This document shows, one piece after another, positions 8,354-16,225 of a stretch of 35,276 nt of DNA; within the stretch, counting starts at the first letter, position 1; every line of letters starts with the position of its first letter. Both the position numbers and the translations under genes were made by a program. Below the pieces are notes generated by a model. The model saw only the letters and a program-made list of their open reading frames with translations. It was not told the DNA's origin and searched no databases. Source of the stretch: Clostridia bacterium (GTDB lineage Bacteria > Bacillota > Clostridia > Clostridiales > Clostridiaceae); the NCBI GenBank assembly GCA_009930125.1, contig RZYZ01000002.1:1-35276 (forward strand), written 5' to 3'.

Positions 8354-9379
8354 TTGACGATAAGAGAACGAATTGAAAGAAATGAAGAACTTACCTTAAT
8401 TCGGGAAGCATGTTTTTCCAGAAATTCCAGAGGAAGAGAGAGGTTTGAAGAACTGGATTCTTACAGGACATGTTTCATGCATGACCGTGACAGAATCATA
8501 CATTCCAAATCATTCAGGAGACTGAAGCATAAAACGCAGGTTTATATCAAAACAACAGGAGATCATTATCGGACAAGGCTTACCCATACCCTCGAAGTTT
8601 CACAGATTGCACGAACCATAGCCAGAGGAATTGCTGTCAACGAAGACCTGGTGGAAGCCATCACCTTAGGACACGATATCGGCCATGTCGCATTTGCTCA
8701 TAATGGGGAAGAAGTGCTGAATGAAAGATTACCAGGCGGATTCAGGCATAATGAACAGTCTATTCGCGTGCTGAAGAAACTGGAAAAAGAAGGGAAGGGC
8801 TTAAACATAACCTATGAGGTACTGGATGGCATACTGCATCATAGTGGCCTTAAGAGTGGTGAGACTTCCAGCACACTGGAAGGACAGATTGCCCGATTCG
8901 CTGATAAAATCGCCTATGTCAATCATGATATTGACGATTCCATACGAGCTGGGCTGCTGAGGACAGAAGATCTGCCATCAGAATTTGTGGAAGTGCTGGG
9001 CAGAACCCATAGCAAAAGAATTGATACACTGGTTAGAAATCTGGTGGATAGAACAAATAGCAACATCCTTTCGGGACAACTGGTAGTTGCGCTTCCTGAA
9101 GATATTTTTGAAGCACTCTATGGGTTAAGAGCTTTTCTGTTCAAAAATATCTATAACGGAGAACATCTCCGTGAAGAAAGAAATAAGGCGAAATTTGTTC
9201 TTGGAAAATTATTTGACTATTATCTGGAGCATATTTCTGAGATGCCGGAACTATTCAAAAAAATCGCTGATGATGAAGGTACAGAAAGAGCAGTTGCTGA
9301 TTACATCGCTGGGATGACTGATGATTATGCAATCATTCTATTCAATCAGATTTATGTGCCAAAAATTGTTATCTACTGA
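8354..9379 (+). CDS. dgt: Deoxyguanosinetriphosphate triphosphohydrolase-like protein (HD domain)
   Basis: A 341-residue HD-domain phosphohydrolase of the dGTPase family, which removes tripolyphosphate from dGTP or other dNTPs. The metal-binding residues are visible as RLTHTLEV (H78), GHDIGHVAFAHNG (H107-D108, H111, H116) and the distal Asp in FADKIAYVNHDIDD. The FRRLKHKTQVY block at residues 54-64 is typical of the family. The start is TTG, placed four bases after AGGAGGTGG, an almost perfect ribosome site; the next Met in frame would remove a conserved segment. The gene directly precedes dnaG-rpoD, a common clostridial order linking nucleotide quality control with replication. Its length is normal for the short bacterial form. 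Confidence 0.92.
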   Translation: MTIRERIERNEELTLIREACFSRNSRGRERFEELDSYRTCFMHDRDRIIHSKSFRRLKHKTQVYIKTTGDHYRTRLTHTLEVSQIARTIARGIAVNEDLVEAITLGHDIGHVAFAHNGEEVLNERLPGGFRHNEQSIRVLKKLEKEGKGLNITYEVLDGILHHSGLKSGETSSTLEGQIARFADKIAYVNHDIDDSIRAGLLRTEDLPSEFVEVLGRTHSKRIDTLVRNLVDRTNSNILSGQLVVALPEDIFEALYGLRAFLFKNIYNGEHLREERNKAKFVLGKLFDYYLEHISEMPELFKKIADDEGTERAVADYIAGMTDDYAIILFNQIYVPKIVIY

Positions 9380-9394
9380 TCTTAATGGTATAAT
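9366..9394 (+). promoter_or_regulatory. Promoter of dnaG-rpoD
   Basis: TTGTTA (9366-9371), a 17-base spacer and TATAAT (9389-9394) with an upstream TG making an extended -10 (TGGTATAAT). The -35 lies inside the last codons of dgt. Confidence 0.75.
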
Positions 9395-9430
9395 TAATGT
9401 TTGTACAATGGAAAAAAGGTGTGAAATAAT

Positions 9431-11167
9431 TTGTATGTTGCAGAAGAGATAATTGAGAAAATCAAAGAAAGTAATGACATTGTTGATATTATCTCTGAGA
9501 GCGTTCCGCTGAAAAGAGTTGGGCGAAACTATTGGGGACTGTGTCCATTTCATAATGAAAAGACACCTTCCTTCAGTGTAACCCGAGAGAAACAGCTTTT
9601 TAAATGTTTCGGTTGCGGAGAAGGTGGAAATGTCATAACGTTTGTAATGAAAAGCAAAAATCTCGAATTCAATGAGGCATTAAGGTTTTTAGCGGATCGA
9701 GCTAACATAACGCTGGAGGAAAGCGCAGAGAATAGAAAAAAGAATGAGAAGCTTGAAATGTATTTCAAGATGCATGTGGATGCTGCAAGATTTTTCTTCA
9801 GGAACCTTAAGGATCACAAGGAAATCAGAGATTACTTTTATAAAAGAGGGATTACGGATCAGACCATAAGATCATTCGGTCTTGGATTTGCGTTGAACTC
9901 ATGGGATAGTCTGCTGAAGTATCTAAAATCCATGAATTACAAAGAAGAGGACATCGTAAGATGTGGCTTAGCGACAAAAAACGAGAAAGGAAAAGTATAT
10001 GACCGGTTTCGTAACAGGATCATTTTTCCGGTCTTTGATGTCAGAGGACGTGTGATTGCCTTTGGGGCCCGAGTCATGGATGATTCGAAGCCTAAATATC
10101 TAAACTCTCCAGAAACACCGATCTACAATAAGGGAACCCATCTTTATGGATTGAACTTTGCGAGAAAAAACAGCAAAGAAAAAAGCCTCATCATTGTAGA
10201 AGGCTATATGGATTGTATCAGCTTGAGTCAGGCTGGAGTCAAAAATGTGGTGGCGTCTTTGGGGACAGCATTAACCAAAATGCAGGCACGGCTTCTTAAA
10301 AGAAATTCAGAAGAAGTTTATATTTCCTATGACGCGGATAATGCAGGACAGGCGGCTACAGTCAGAGGATTGGATATTCTCAGTGCAGAAGGTATAGACG
10401 TGAAAGTCGTACAGATTCCAAGAGGAAAAGATCCGGATGATTACATACGTGCTGAAGGAGTGGAAAAATTCCATGAACTGCTAAGTCATGCACTACCTTT
10501 AATTGATTATAAGATCCTGAAAGCCAAAGATGGACTGAACATAGCGGAGGATCAGGGTAGAATCCAGTATGCAAAACGGGTCGTATCAATTCTGAACAAT
10601 CTGGATCCCATCGAGAAAGATGTGTATGTACAGAAAGTCAGTGAAGACACCGGGATTTCAGAGAGTGCGCTGATGAGTCTTATGAAGGGTGACGAGGAAG
10701 CTGTTCGGATTATGGATATGTCTTCCATCGGGAAAGCTGTTCATATCGAATCTGCTCACGTCAAAGCGGAAAGAGCACTACTGAAGCTCCTGAGCGAGGG
10801 ACCATATCTGGTTGAAAGAATTCATCTTGATGATTTTGTTCTTCCAAGTCATAGAAAGATTTATGGAATCATCACAAAGTATGATGGGCCGAAAGACAAC
10901 ATCAGATCTTTCGTGGAAAGTCACTGCAATGACATTGAAACCTCGAAAGAGTGGACAATCATCACGGAACTTGTGGAGATACCAGATATTGATGTGGATA
11001 TTCTGATTGATGATTTCATGAAGACCATCAAACATTATAAAGGGATATTAACGCAGAAGAAGCTTATGCTAGAAATCAGATCATTGGAGAAACAAGGGAG
11101 AACAGAAGAATCTCTTGAAATCGCAAAAAAACTGATTGAGCTTCAAAAGACTTTAGGGAGGTATTGA
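9431..11167 (+). CDS. dnaG: DNA primase
   Basis: A 578-residue bacterial primase that makes RNA primers at the replication fork together with DnaB helicase. The N-terminal CHC2 zinc-binding domain has C38, H41, C59 and C62 (CPFH...CFGC). The catalytic core contains the RNAP-basic region (YDRFRNRIIFPV, RVIAFGAR) and the TOPRIM domain with E257 in IIVEGYMD and the acidic pair D301/D303 in YDADNAGQAA. The C-terminal ~130 residues are the less conserved helicase-interaction domain. The start is TTG with AAGGTGTG about nine bases upstream. An extended -10 promoter lies just before it. rpoD follows one base after the stop, forming the classic macromolecular synthesis pair, here without rpsU. Confidence 0.96.
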   Translation: MYVAEEIIEKIKESNDIVDIISESVPLKRVGRNYWGLCPFHNEKTPSFSVTREKQLFKCFGCGEGGNVITFVMKSKNLEFNEALRFLADRANITLEESAENRKKNEKLEMYFKMHVDAARFFFRNLKDHKEIRDYFYKRGITDQTIRSFGLGFALNSWDSLLKYLKSMNYKEEDIVRCGLATKNEKGKVYDRFRNRIIFPVFDVRGRVIAFGARVMDDSKPKYLNSPETPIYNKGTHLYGLNFARKNSKEKSLIIVEGYMDCISLSQAGVKNVVASLGTALTKMQARLLKRNSEEVYISYDADNAGQAATVRGLDILSAEGIDVKVVQIPRGKDPDDYIRAEGVEKFHELLSHALPLIDYKILKAKDGLNIAEDQGRIQYAKRVVSILNNLDPIEKDVYVQKVSEDTGISESALMSLMKGDEEAVRIMDMSSIGKAVHIESAHVKAERALLKLLSEGPYLVERIHLDDFVLPSHRKIYGIITKYDGPKDNIRSFVESHCNDIETSKEWTIITELVEIPDIDVDILIDDFMKTIKHYKGILTQKKLMLEIRSLEKQGRTEESLEIAKKLIELQKTLGRY

Positions 11168-11168
11168 G

Positions 11169-12524
11169 ATGGCAGCTAAAAAGAAAACAGTAAATGAAGA
11201 TCTTACTGTAACAGAAGATATATTAGAAGAGGAGCATAAACCAGAAGTGAAAGAAAAAGAAGTCAAGGCAACCAAAACAAGAAAAAAACCCAAAGCGGAT
11301 AAGGAAATCGTTGAAAGTGCTGAAGTGCTGGAAGAAACAGCGAAGGAAATCAAGGCACCGAAGACTAGAAAGAAGAAGAGTGTGGTTTCGAAGGAATCCA
11401 TCAAAGACGAAGAAAACATGGACAATGAAGAAATCCTGGACGATGAGGATGGCGACATCAAAAAGGTCCATGACAAGGATTTCCAGATGTCTGTTGTCAA
11501 GAAATTAATCGAAAAGGGAAAGAAGACCGGAAGCATCGCTGAGAAAGAAATCCTAGATGAGCTTCAGGAGATTGATCTTTCTCCAGAGCAGATTGATAAA
11601 ATTTATGAGACCCTGGAAGCATTGAATATTGAAATCATCGGGGACGTTGAAGAAGAAGAGGAAGAGGAAGTGGATCTTTCTGTTCCAGAAGGTGTAGCCA
11701 TTGACGATCCTGTAAGAATGTATTTAAAGGAAATCGGTAAAGTACCGCTGCTTACCTCAGAACAGGAAGTAGCCCTTGCTAAGAGAATCGAAGCAGGAGA
11801 TGAGCATGCAGCGAAAGAGCTTGCAGAAGCGAATCTCAGACTGGTTGTATCTATAGCCAAGAGATATGTGGGCAGAGGAATGCTTTTCCTGGATCTGATT
11901 CAGGAAGGTAACCTTGGACTGATCAAAGCGGTGGAAAAATTTGATTTCACCAAGGGATTCAAGTTTTCAACCTATGCCACCTGGTGGATCAGGCAGGCGA
12001 TTACAAGAGCCATTGCGGATCAGGCACGAACCATAAGAATTCCAGTGCACATGGTTGAGACCATCAACAAACTGATCAGAATCGAAAGACAGCTGCTTCA
12101 GGAACTGGGACGTGCACCTCAGGCTGAAGAAATCGCGGAAATCATGGAAATGCCACCTGAAAAGGTAAGAGAGATTATGAAGATTGCGCAGGAACCTGTT
12201 TCTCTTGAAACACCAATCGGTGAGGAAGAAGACAGCCATCTCGGTGACTTCATTCCAGATGATGATGCATTGGCACCGGCGGAAGCTGCAGCATTCACCA
12301 TGCTGAAGGAGCAGCTCATAAGCGTCCTGGATACGCTGACACCAAGAGAAGAAAAAGTGCTGAGACTGAGATTCGGGTTAGATGACGGACGTTCCAGGAC
12401 CCTTGAGGAAGTGGGAAAAGAATTCAATGTGACAAGAGAAAGAATCAGACAGATTGAAGCTAAGGCTTTAAGAAAACTGAGACATCCTTCTAGAAGCAAG
12501 AAACTGAAAGATTATCTGGACTAA
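11169..12524 (+). CDS. rpoD: Primary RNA polymerase sigma factor (sigma-70/SigA)
   Basis: The housekeeping sigma factor, 451 residues. Region 1.2 begins near residue 179 (DPVRMYLKEIGKVPLLT). Region 2 has RLVVSIAKRYVGRGM, DLIQEGNLGLIKAVEKFD and FSTYATWWIRQAI, which melt and read the -10 element. Region 4 has the -35-reading helix-turn-helix at about 411-431 (TLEEVGKEFNVTRERIRQIE). Region 1.1 occupies about 104-165. It is preceded by roughly 100 extra residues of low-complexity Lys/Glu sequence with a repeated KA(T/P)KTRKK (33-40 and 62-69), which makes this protein about 80 residues longer than SigA of Bacillus subtilis. GGGAGG before the start lies inside the end of dnaG, and the dnaG stop is one base away, so translation is coupled. 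Confidence 0.97.
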   Translation: MAAKKKTVNEDLTVTEDILEEEHKPEVKEKEVKATKTRKKPKADKEIVESAEVLEETAKEIKAPKTRKKKSVVSKESIKDEENMDNEEILDDEDGDIKKVHDKDFQMSVVKKLIEKGKKTGSIAEKEILDELQEIDLSPEQIDKIYETLEALNIEIIGDVEEEEEEEVDLSVPEGVAIDDPVRMYLKEIGKVPLLTSEQEVALAKRIEAGDEHAAKELAEANLRLVVSIAKRYVGRGMLFLDLIQEGNLGLIKAVEKFDFTKGFKFSTYATWWIRQAITRAIADQARTIRIPVHMVETINKLIRIERQLLQELGRAPQAEEIAEIMEMPPEKVREIMKIAQEPVSLETPIGEEEDSHLGDFIPDDDALAPAEAAAFTMLKEQLISVLDTLTPREEKVLRLRFGLDDGRSRTLEEVGKEFNVTRERIRQIEAKALRKLRHPSRSKKLKDYLD

Positions 12525-12540
12525 AATAGCAGCTCGCAAT

Positions 12541-12584
12541 AAAGAAGGCGGAAGCATAACAAGATGCATCTGCCTTCTTTTTGC
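12541..12584 (+). terminator. Terminator of dnaG-rpoD
   Basis: A 17-bp stem (12541-12557 with 12564-12580; one mismatch, one G-U), a 6-base loop and TTTTT overlapping the 3' arm. It starts 17 bases after the rpoD stop. Confidence 0.9.
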
Positions 12585-12642
12585 AGTATAGAGCAGGTTC
12601 AGAAAATGGACAAAGTAAATTTAAGAACTATGCATAGTAGTA

Positions 12643-12651
12643 TGATATAAT
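12643..12651 (+). promoter_or_regulatory. Extended -10 promoter of the PH-domain gene
   Basis: TGATATAAT is a perfect TGnTATAAT. No strong -35 is seen at 17 bases (TTAAGA at 12621 would need a 19-base spacer). The predicted start of transcription near 12658 leaves only about 10 bases before the ATG at 12669. Confidence 0.6.
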
Positions 12652-12668
12652 TAGTTTGGGTGATGATC

Positions 12669-13553
12669 ATGAAATTTATTCCGGAAAAAGCACAGTTCAT
12701 TAATAAGCTGATTACCATAATGGTAGCAGTGATTATTGTCATGTCTCTTATTCTGGGATTGAGTGAGAATATCCTGACCAAGAGCCTGATGATGCTCCTC
12801 CTCATACTATTTCTGATCTACAGCACCTATTCCCTGGTTTTTCTGAAAACCTTTTATTACAAAGTTGAAGACGGAATTCTTTCTATCGAGAGTCTGTTCA
12901 GATTCACCAATAAATATATCAGACTGCAGAATATCGAATTCTTCACGGAACGGATTACGCTGCTAAACCATAGTGGTATTGCAGGCATGCTGAGCAAGAG
13001 ATTTTCCATCGGGAAAGGGTATATTAAAGGACTCGGAAAGGTGGATATGTACATCACCAGTTCAAAGAAAACAATATTCTTCGGCACAAAAACAGGAAAC
13101 TATGCCATTTCTCCTGCAGATATGGCAGGATTTTCAGCGCTTCTGAAGAAAAACGGCGTCAAAGAGGAATTTGTCGTGCGAGATGTGCTGGAAAAGGATC
13201 TTCAGGAAAGTGAAGACAGACTGAAGCACTTTTTTCTGCTTAATGCAGTGATTGTGCTCATTCTCATCGAAGTGCCCATCGCACTTCTTTACCTTGATCA
13301 GCTGCCTGAGTATGTGTCCATCAGTCAACTTGATACATCGATGCTCTCATATGTTCCTGCGAAAGTCTATGTGGATAGTACGATATCCTATGGGATCATG
13401 GCTTTCCTGCTCTCAGTTGTTGCATATATCCTATCCAGGGTCTATTCGAAAATCGACAAGATTTATTACTATAGGGTCATGCTGATTCCACTGGTCATCA
13501 CATTTCTCATGTTGTTGAATCTCGCAAATACCCTCATACCAATTTTCCTGTAA
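12669..13553 (+). CDS. Membrane protein with bacterial PH-like domain
   Basis: A 294-residue predicted integral membrane protein. Two hydrophobic helices (about 12-30 and 40-58) precede a soluble domain (about 61-160) that begins with a TFYYKVEDGILSIES strand pattern and continues with KYIRLQNIEFF, as in bacterial PH-like domains of the bPH_5 type (PF10882). Two or three further helices lie at about 187-208, 239-257 and 270-292. Such domains read out membrane or protein contacts in other bacteria, but no specific role is known here. Start choice: ATG 12669 has GGGTG at a suitable distance, although ATG 12663 or GTG 12660 remain possible. It sits between rpoD and trmK, where most relatives have no such gene. 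Confidence 0.7.
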   Translation: MKFIPEKAQFINKLITIMVAVIIVMSLILGLSENILTKSLMMLLLILFLIYSTYSLVFLKTFYYKVEDGILSIESLFRFTNKYIRLQNIEFFTERITLLNHSGIAGMLSKRFSIGKGYIKGLGKVDMYITSSKKTIFFGTKTGNYAISPADMAGFSALLKKNGVKEEFVVRDVLEKDLQESEDRLKHFFLLNAVIVLILIEVPIALLYLDQLPEYVSISQLDTSMLSYVPAKVYVDSTISYGIMAFLLSVVAYILSRVYSKIDKIYYYRVMLIPLVITFLMLLNLANTLIPIFL

Positions 13554-13559
13554 AATCAG

Positions 13560-13568
13560 TGTTATAAT
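13560..13568 (+). promoter_or_regulatory. Extended -10 promoter of trmK-nif3
   Basis: TGTTATAAT (TGnTATAAT) overlaps the end of the spacer after the PH-domain gene. Transcription would start near 13575, about 20 bases before the trmK ATG at 13597. Confidence 0.6.
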
Positions 13569-13596
13569 AAATGTGAGAGAAAGAAAAGGAGTTGTC

Positions 13597-14298
13597 ATGG
13601 ATATCAGTTCAAGATTGATGAAGATCGTAGAGATGGTTCCAGTCTGCGACACAGTGGCAGACATTGGAACAGACCATGGATACGTGCTCATTGAGCTTTT
13701 AAAGCGAAAGAAGATAAGGAAGGGCATAGCATCGGATAATAAGGAGATGCCTCTGGAGAAGGCCAGGAGGAATGCTGAAGCAGAGAATGTTATGCATCTG
13801 ATGGATTTTCGATTAGGAAGCGGATTTGAGACGATGAAAACAGGTGAAGCAAACGGTGCGGTTATTGCGGGTATGGGTGGAATCCTCATAAGCGAACTTC
13901 TGGAGAGTGCCGCAGAGGTTATAAGAGAGCTGGATTTTATTTTACTTCAGCCGGCACAGAATCCTGAAATACTCAGAAAGTACCTCTATGAACATCACTA
14001 TGAAGTCATTGAGGAGGAGCTGGTGCGGGAAGACCGAAGGTATTATGAATATCTGATGGTGAAATATGATCCAGTCCAATCGCAACTTCTTAGCAATCAT
14101 CTGGATTATGTGGTAGGAGATCTGCTTCTCAGGAAGAAGCATCCATTGCTGAAAGAATATCTTACCAGTAAGATCACCGAACTGGAAGAGATAAAAGATA
14201 AGATTCAGTTGAATTCTGAAAATGCTAGACGAAAAAATGAAGAGATTTTTCAAAAAATCAATGAGTTAAGGGGTGTACGAGATGACAGTGCTGGTTAA
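13597..14298 (+). CDS. trmK: tRNA (adenine-22-N1)-methyltransferase
   Basis: A 233-residue class I SAM-dependent methyltransferase of the TrmK (YqfN) family, which makes m1A at position 22 of tRNA. The SAM-binding motif I is DIGTDHGYV (residues 22-30), followed by the acidic ASDN (motif II), an AGMGG motif and LQPAQNPE, characteristic of TrmK. The C-terminal part is a coiled-coil-like helical domain rich in Lys, Glu and Asn. The ATG at 13597 is chosen because AAAGGAG sits seven bases upstream; an in-frame GTG at 13573 lacks a site. It overlaps the next gene by 17 bases, and the trmK-nif3 pair downstream of rpoD is the standard Firmicutes arrangement. Confidence 0.92.
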   Translation: MDISSRLMKIVEMVPVCDTVADIGTDHGYVLIELLKRKKIRKGIASDNKEMPLEKARRNAEAENVMHLMDFRLGSGFETMKTGEANGAVIAGMGGILISELLESAAEVIRELDFILLQPAQNPEILRKYLYEHHYEVIEEELVREDRRYYEYLMVKYDPVQSQLLSNHLDYVVGDLLLRKKHPLLKEYLTSKITELEEIKDKIQLNSENARRKNEEIFQKINELRGVRDDSAG

Positions 14299-15082
14299 AG
14301 ATTTTATGAAGCTGATTGAGTCCCATGCTCCGGTTTCATATAAGGAAGAGTATGACAATGTTGGACTTATGGTTGGGGACAGCAGAGCAGAGATCAGAGG
14401 AATTCTTTTTTCCATGGATACAACGCTTGAAGTGATACAGGAAGCGAAGGAGAACGATGTGAATCTCATCGTATCCCATCATCCGCTCCTGTTCATGAAG
14501 CCTAAATCCATAACAACGAAGACCCTTCAGGGAAGAAAGATCATTGAACTTATAAAAAATGATATCAATGTCTATGCAGCTCATACAAATCTGGATTCGG
14601 TGAAAGATGGAATGAATGATACCATTGTGAGAATGTTTGATTACCTGGATTTTGATATCATCGAGCAGTGTCCTTTTGACTTCGACTCCGGTATAGGACG
14701 CATTGTCTACCTGAGAAGATCCGTCAAGCTGTCGGATTTCATCAGTAAAACAAAGAGAGTGCTGGGTGTGGAAACCATACGATATACAGGAAATCTTGAT
14801 CAGCAGATCAGACGTGTGGCCATCATCAATGGAAGTGGTCAAAGCTATTTCAAAAAGGCCATTTCTGAGGGGGCTGATTGCATCCTGACAGGCGATACCA
14901 CTTATCACAATGTTCAGGAACTGGAAGAAATGGGGATTGCGGTTGTGGATCCTGGGCACTACCATTCTGAGAAACTGGTCTACTATACGATCATGGAACG
15001 TATGGCCAAGGAATTCAAGGCTAATTGTGATGTTCCAGTATATTTCAGCAAGAAAGAAAAGGATCCCTATAATTTCATCTGA
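14282..15082 (+). CDS. NIF3/DUF34 family dinuclear metal protein (YqfO-like, short form)
   Basis: A 266-residue member of the NIF3 (DUF34) family, which binds two metal ions; in databases it is often called GTP cyclohydrolase I type 2, though the physiological role is unsettled. The N-terminal metal site is visible as LIVSHHPLLF (H66, H67) and VYAAHTNLD, and the C-terminal site as DPGHYHSE. The central PII-like insertion that makes the Bacillus YqfO about 370 residues is absent, so this is the short form. The ATG at 14282 lies inside the end of trmK with AAGGGGTG seven bases upstream, so the genes are translationally coupled. A stem-loop follows 12 bases after the stop. Confidence 0.9.
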   Translation: MTVLVKDFMKLIESHAPVSYKEEYDNVGLMVGDSRAEIRGILFSMDTTLEVIQEAKENDVNLIVSHHPLLFMKPKSITTKTLQGRKIIELIKNDINVYAAHTNLDSVKDGMNDTIVRMFDYLDFDIIEQCPFDFDSGIGRIVYLRRSVKLSDFISKTKRVLGVETIRYTGNLDQQIRRVAIINGSGQSYFKKAISEGADCILTGDTTYHNVQELEEMGIAVVDPGHYHSEKLVYYTIMERMAKEFKANCDVPVYFSKKEKDPYNFI

Positions 15083-15094
15083 TTGATCTGAAAG

Positions 15095-15131
15095 AAGGAA
15101 AAGGGGAAGTCAGCCTCTTCTCCTTTGGTTT
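15095..15131 (+). terminator. Terminator of trmK-nif3
   Basis: A 12-bp stem with one mismatch (15095-15106 with 15114-15125) and a 7-base loop. The T-run is short and interrupted (TTTGGTTT) and overlaps the rnpB -35, so termination may be incomplete. Confidence 0.6.
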
Positions 15132-15157
15132 ACAAAAATCATTTATTCTGCTATTAT
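15129..15157 (+). promoter_or_regulatory. Promoter of rnpB
   Basis: TTTACA (15129-15134), a 17-base spacer and TATTAT (15152-15157) with TG one base before it. The predicted start of transcription, about 15163, coincides with the start of the P1 helix of RNase P RNA. Confidence 0.8.
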
Positions 15158-15161
15158 AAGG

Positions 15162-15504
15162 AAGCAAGTAAGTCAGATAATCGCTGCTGACAGCTGTCAG
15201 GAGAGGAAAGTCCGAGCTTCGCAGAGCAGGGTGCTGGGTAACTCCCAGTGAGGGTGACCTTAAGGAAAGTGCAACAGAGAGATACCGCCTCATTTATGAG
15301 GTAAGGGTGGAAAGGTGAGGTAAGAGCTCACCAGCGCATTGGTGACTTTGCGGCTATGTAAACCCCACTTGATGCAAGGCCGAATAGAGGGACATATAGG
15401 GGCTGCTCGTCCCGTCCCCGGGTGCGCCGCTTGAGCCATGTAGAAATACATGGCCTAGACAGATGATTATCTAATACAGAACTCGGCTTATAGATTTGCT
15501 TGCC
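15162..15504 (+). ncRNA. rnpB: RNase P RNA (catalytic subunit)
   Basis: This is the RNA that cleaves the 5' leader from pre-tRNA. The conserved P4-region sequences are present in order: GAGGAAAGTCCGAGCTTC (about 15203-15220), GGAAAGTGCAACAGAGA (near 15264), GGTAAGAGCTCACC (near 15319) and ACAGAACTCGGCTTATAG (near 15476). The ends are placed by the P1 helix: AAGCAAGT at 15162-15169 pairs with ATTTGCTT at 15494-15501. A strong promoter ends at its 5' boundary and a terminator follows. The length of about 340 bases is normal. I did not fold it to decide between A and B subtype. Confidence 0.95.
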
Positions 15505-15514
15505 CATTGAAAAC

Positions 15515-15539
15515 AGCTCTTTAGGGGGCTTTTTCTTTT
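15515..15539 (+). terminator. Terminator of rnpB
   Basis: A 6-bp stem containing two G-U pairs (15515-15520 with 15525-15530), a 4-base loop and TTTTTCTTTT. The long T-run supports termination despite the modest stem. Confidence 0.7.
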
Positions 15540-15593
15540 GCTTTAAAATGGGTGTGAATAAATGTTGTTTTGTTTTTAGTAACTCCTTTGTCA

Positions 15594-15621
15594 TTCACGA
15601 ATCTGACCCGAATAGTATAAT
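15594..15621 (+). promoter_or_regulatory. Promoter of the Ig-like protein gene
   Basis: TTCACG (15594-15599), a 16-base spacer and a perfect TATAAT (15616-15621). The predicted start of transcription is about 30 bases before the ATG. Confidence 0.6.
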
Positions 15622-15658
15622 GATTTTATACAACCAGTAGATGAGGGGAGAGAGGAAA

Positions 15659-16144
15659 ATGAGGAAAGGTTTATATCTGATACTTGTGATTATACTGATT
15701 GCCGTTGGATATCTCATCTGGAATGGCAATGGAGCGTCACAGGATGAACCGGAAAATGAGAAACCCATAACAAATGTGGAGTTCAGCGAGGACCTTATTG
15801 TGGAAGAAATCACTTTTGATGCAGAGAAGCAGAGTCTGAGATATGTGGTGAAGAACAATACCGGGGAGTCTCTGGAATACGGTGCCATGTTCACCATCAT
15901 GAAGAGAAGTGGTGATACCCTGATCGAAACGGATCTGACAGACGATCTGGCTTTTGATATGGCGCTTCGAACAGTTGGTGCAGGGGATACGTTCAGCGAT
16001 GAGGTTCTTTTCACCCTGCTAGAAAAACCGATGGATTCGGGAACATACTATATCATCAGAGAATATATGGATTCCAGCGGGAATGAATATATACCGGAGA
16101 TCTATTTCACGAAGACCGGAGAAGAGATTCAGCCAGGCAGGTAG
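15659..16144 (+). CDS. Exported protein with bacterial Ig-like domain
   Basis: A 161-residue protein with an N-terminal hydrophobic helix (about residues 4-21) after MRKG, acting as a signal or membrane anchor. A short polar linker (GNGASQDEPENEK) leads to a beta-rich domain of about 110 residues. The pattern YVVKNNTGESLEYGAMFTI, a GAGDTFSDEV segment and SGTYYIIREY resembles small immunoglobulin-like domains found in secreted Firmicutes proteins, where the YG-x-F and G-x-Y-x-I positions are conserved. There is no lipobox Cys. The ATG at 15659 is chosen because GAGAGG lies just upstream; an ATG at 15641 is in frame but lacks a site. It is monocistronic with its own promoter and terminator. Function is unknown. 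Confidence 0.75.
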   Translation: MRKGLYLILVIILIAVGYLIWNGNGASQDEPENEKPITNVEFSEDLIVEEITFDAEKQSLRYVVKNNTGESLEYGAMFTIMKRSGDTLIETDLTDDLAFDMALRTVGAGDTFSDEVLFTLLEKPMDSGTYYIIREYMDSSGNEYIPEIYFTKTGEEIQPGR

Positions 16145-16170
16145 AAACAGAATTTTTCATGTAAAAACAG

Positions 16171-16213
16171 AAAGCACTATACTCAGATCTAGCGAACTGA
16201 AGTATAGTGCTTT
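16171..16213. terminator. Bidirectional terminator between convergent genes
   Basis: A 13-bp perfect stem (16171-16183 with 16201-16213) separates the Ig-like gene (plus) from the DUF7916-like gene (minus). Flanking T-rich sequence is weak on the plus side (TTTATTAT) and better on the minus side (TTTCTGTTTTT). Confidence 0.75.
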
Positions 16214-16225
16214 ATTATGTCTGAT

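Noticed and set aside
14336..14965. 209-codon minus-strand open frame
   Set aside because: Antisense to the NIF3-family gene, without ribosome site or recognisable motifs.
15328..15594. Open frame of 88 codons on the minus strand
   Set aside because: It is antisense to the RNase P RNA and its terminator; the RNA has clear conserved sequence and structure.
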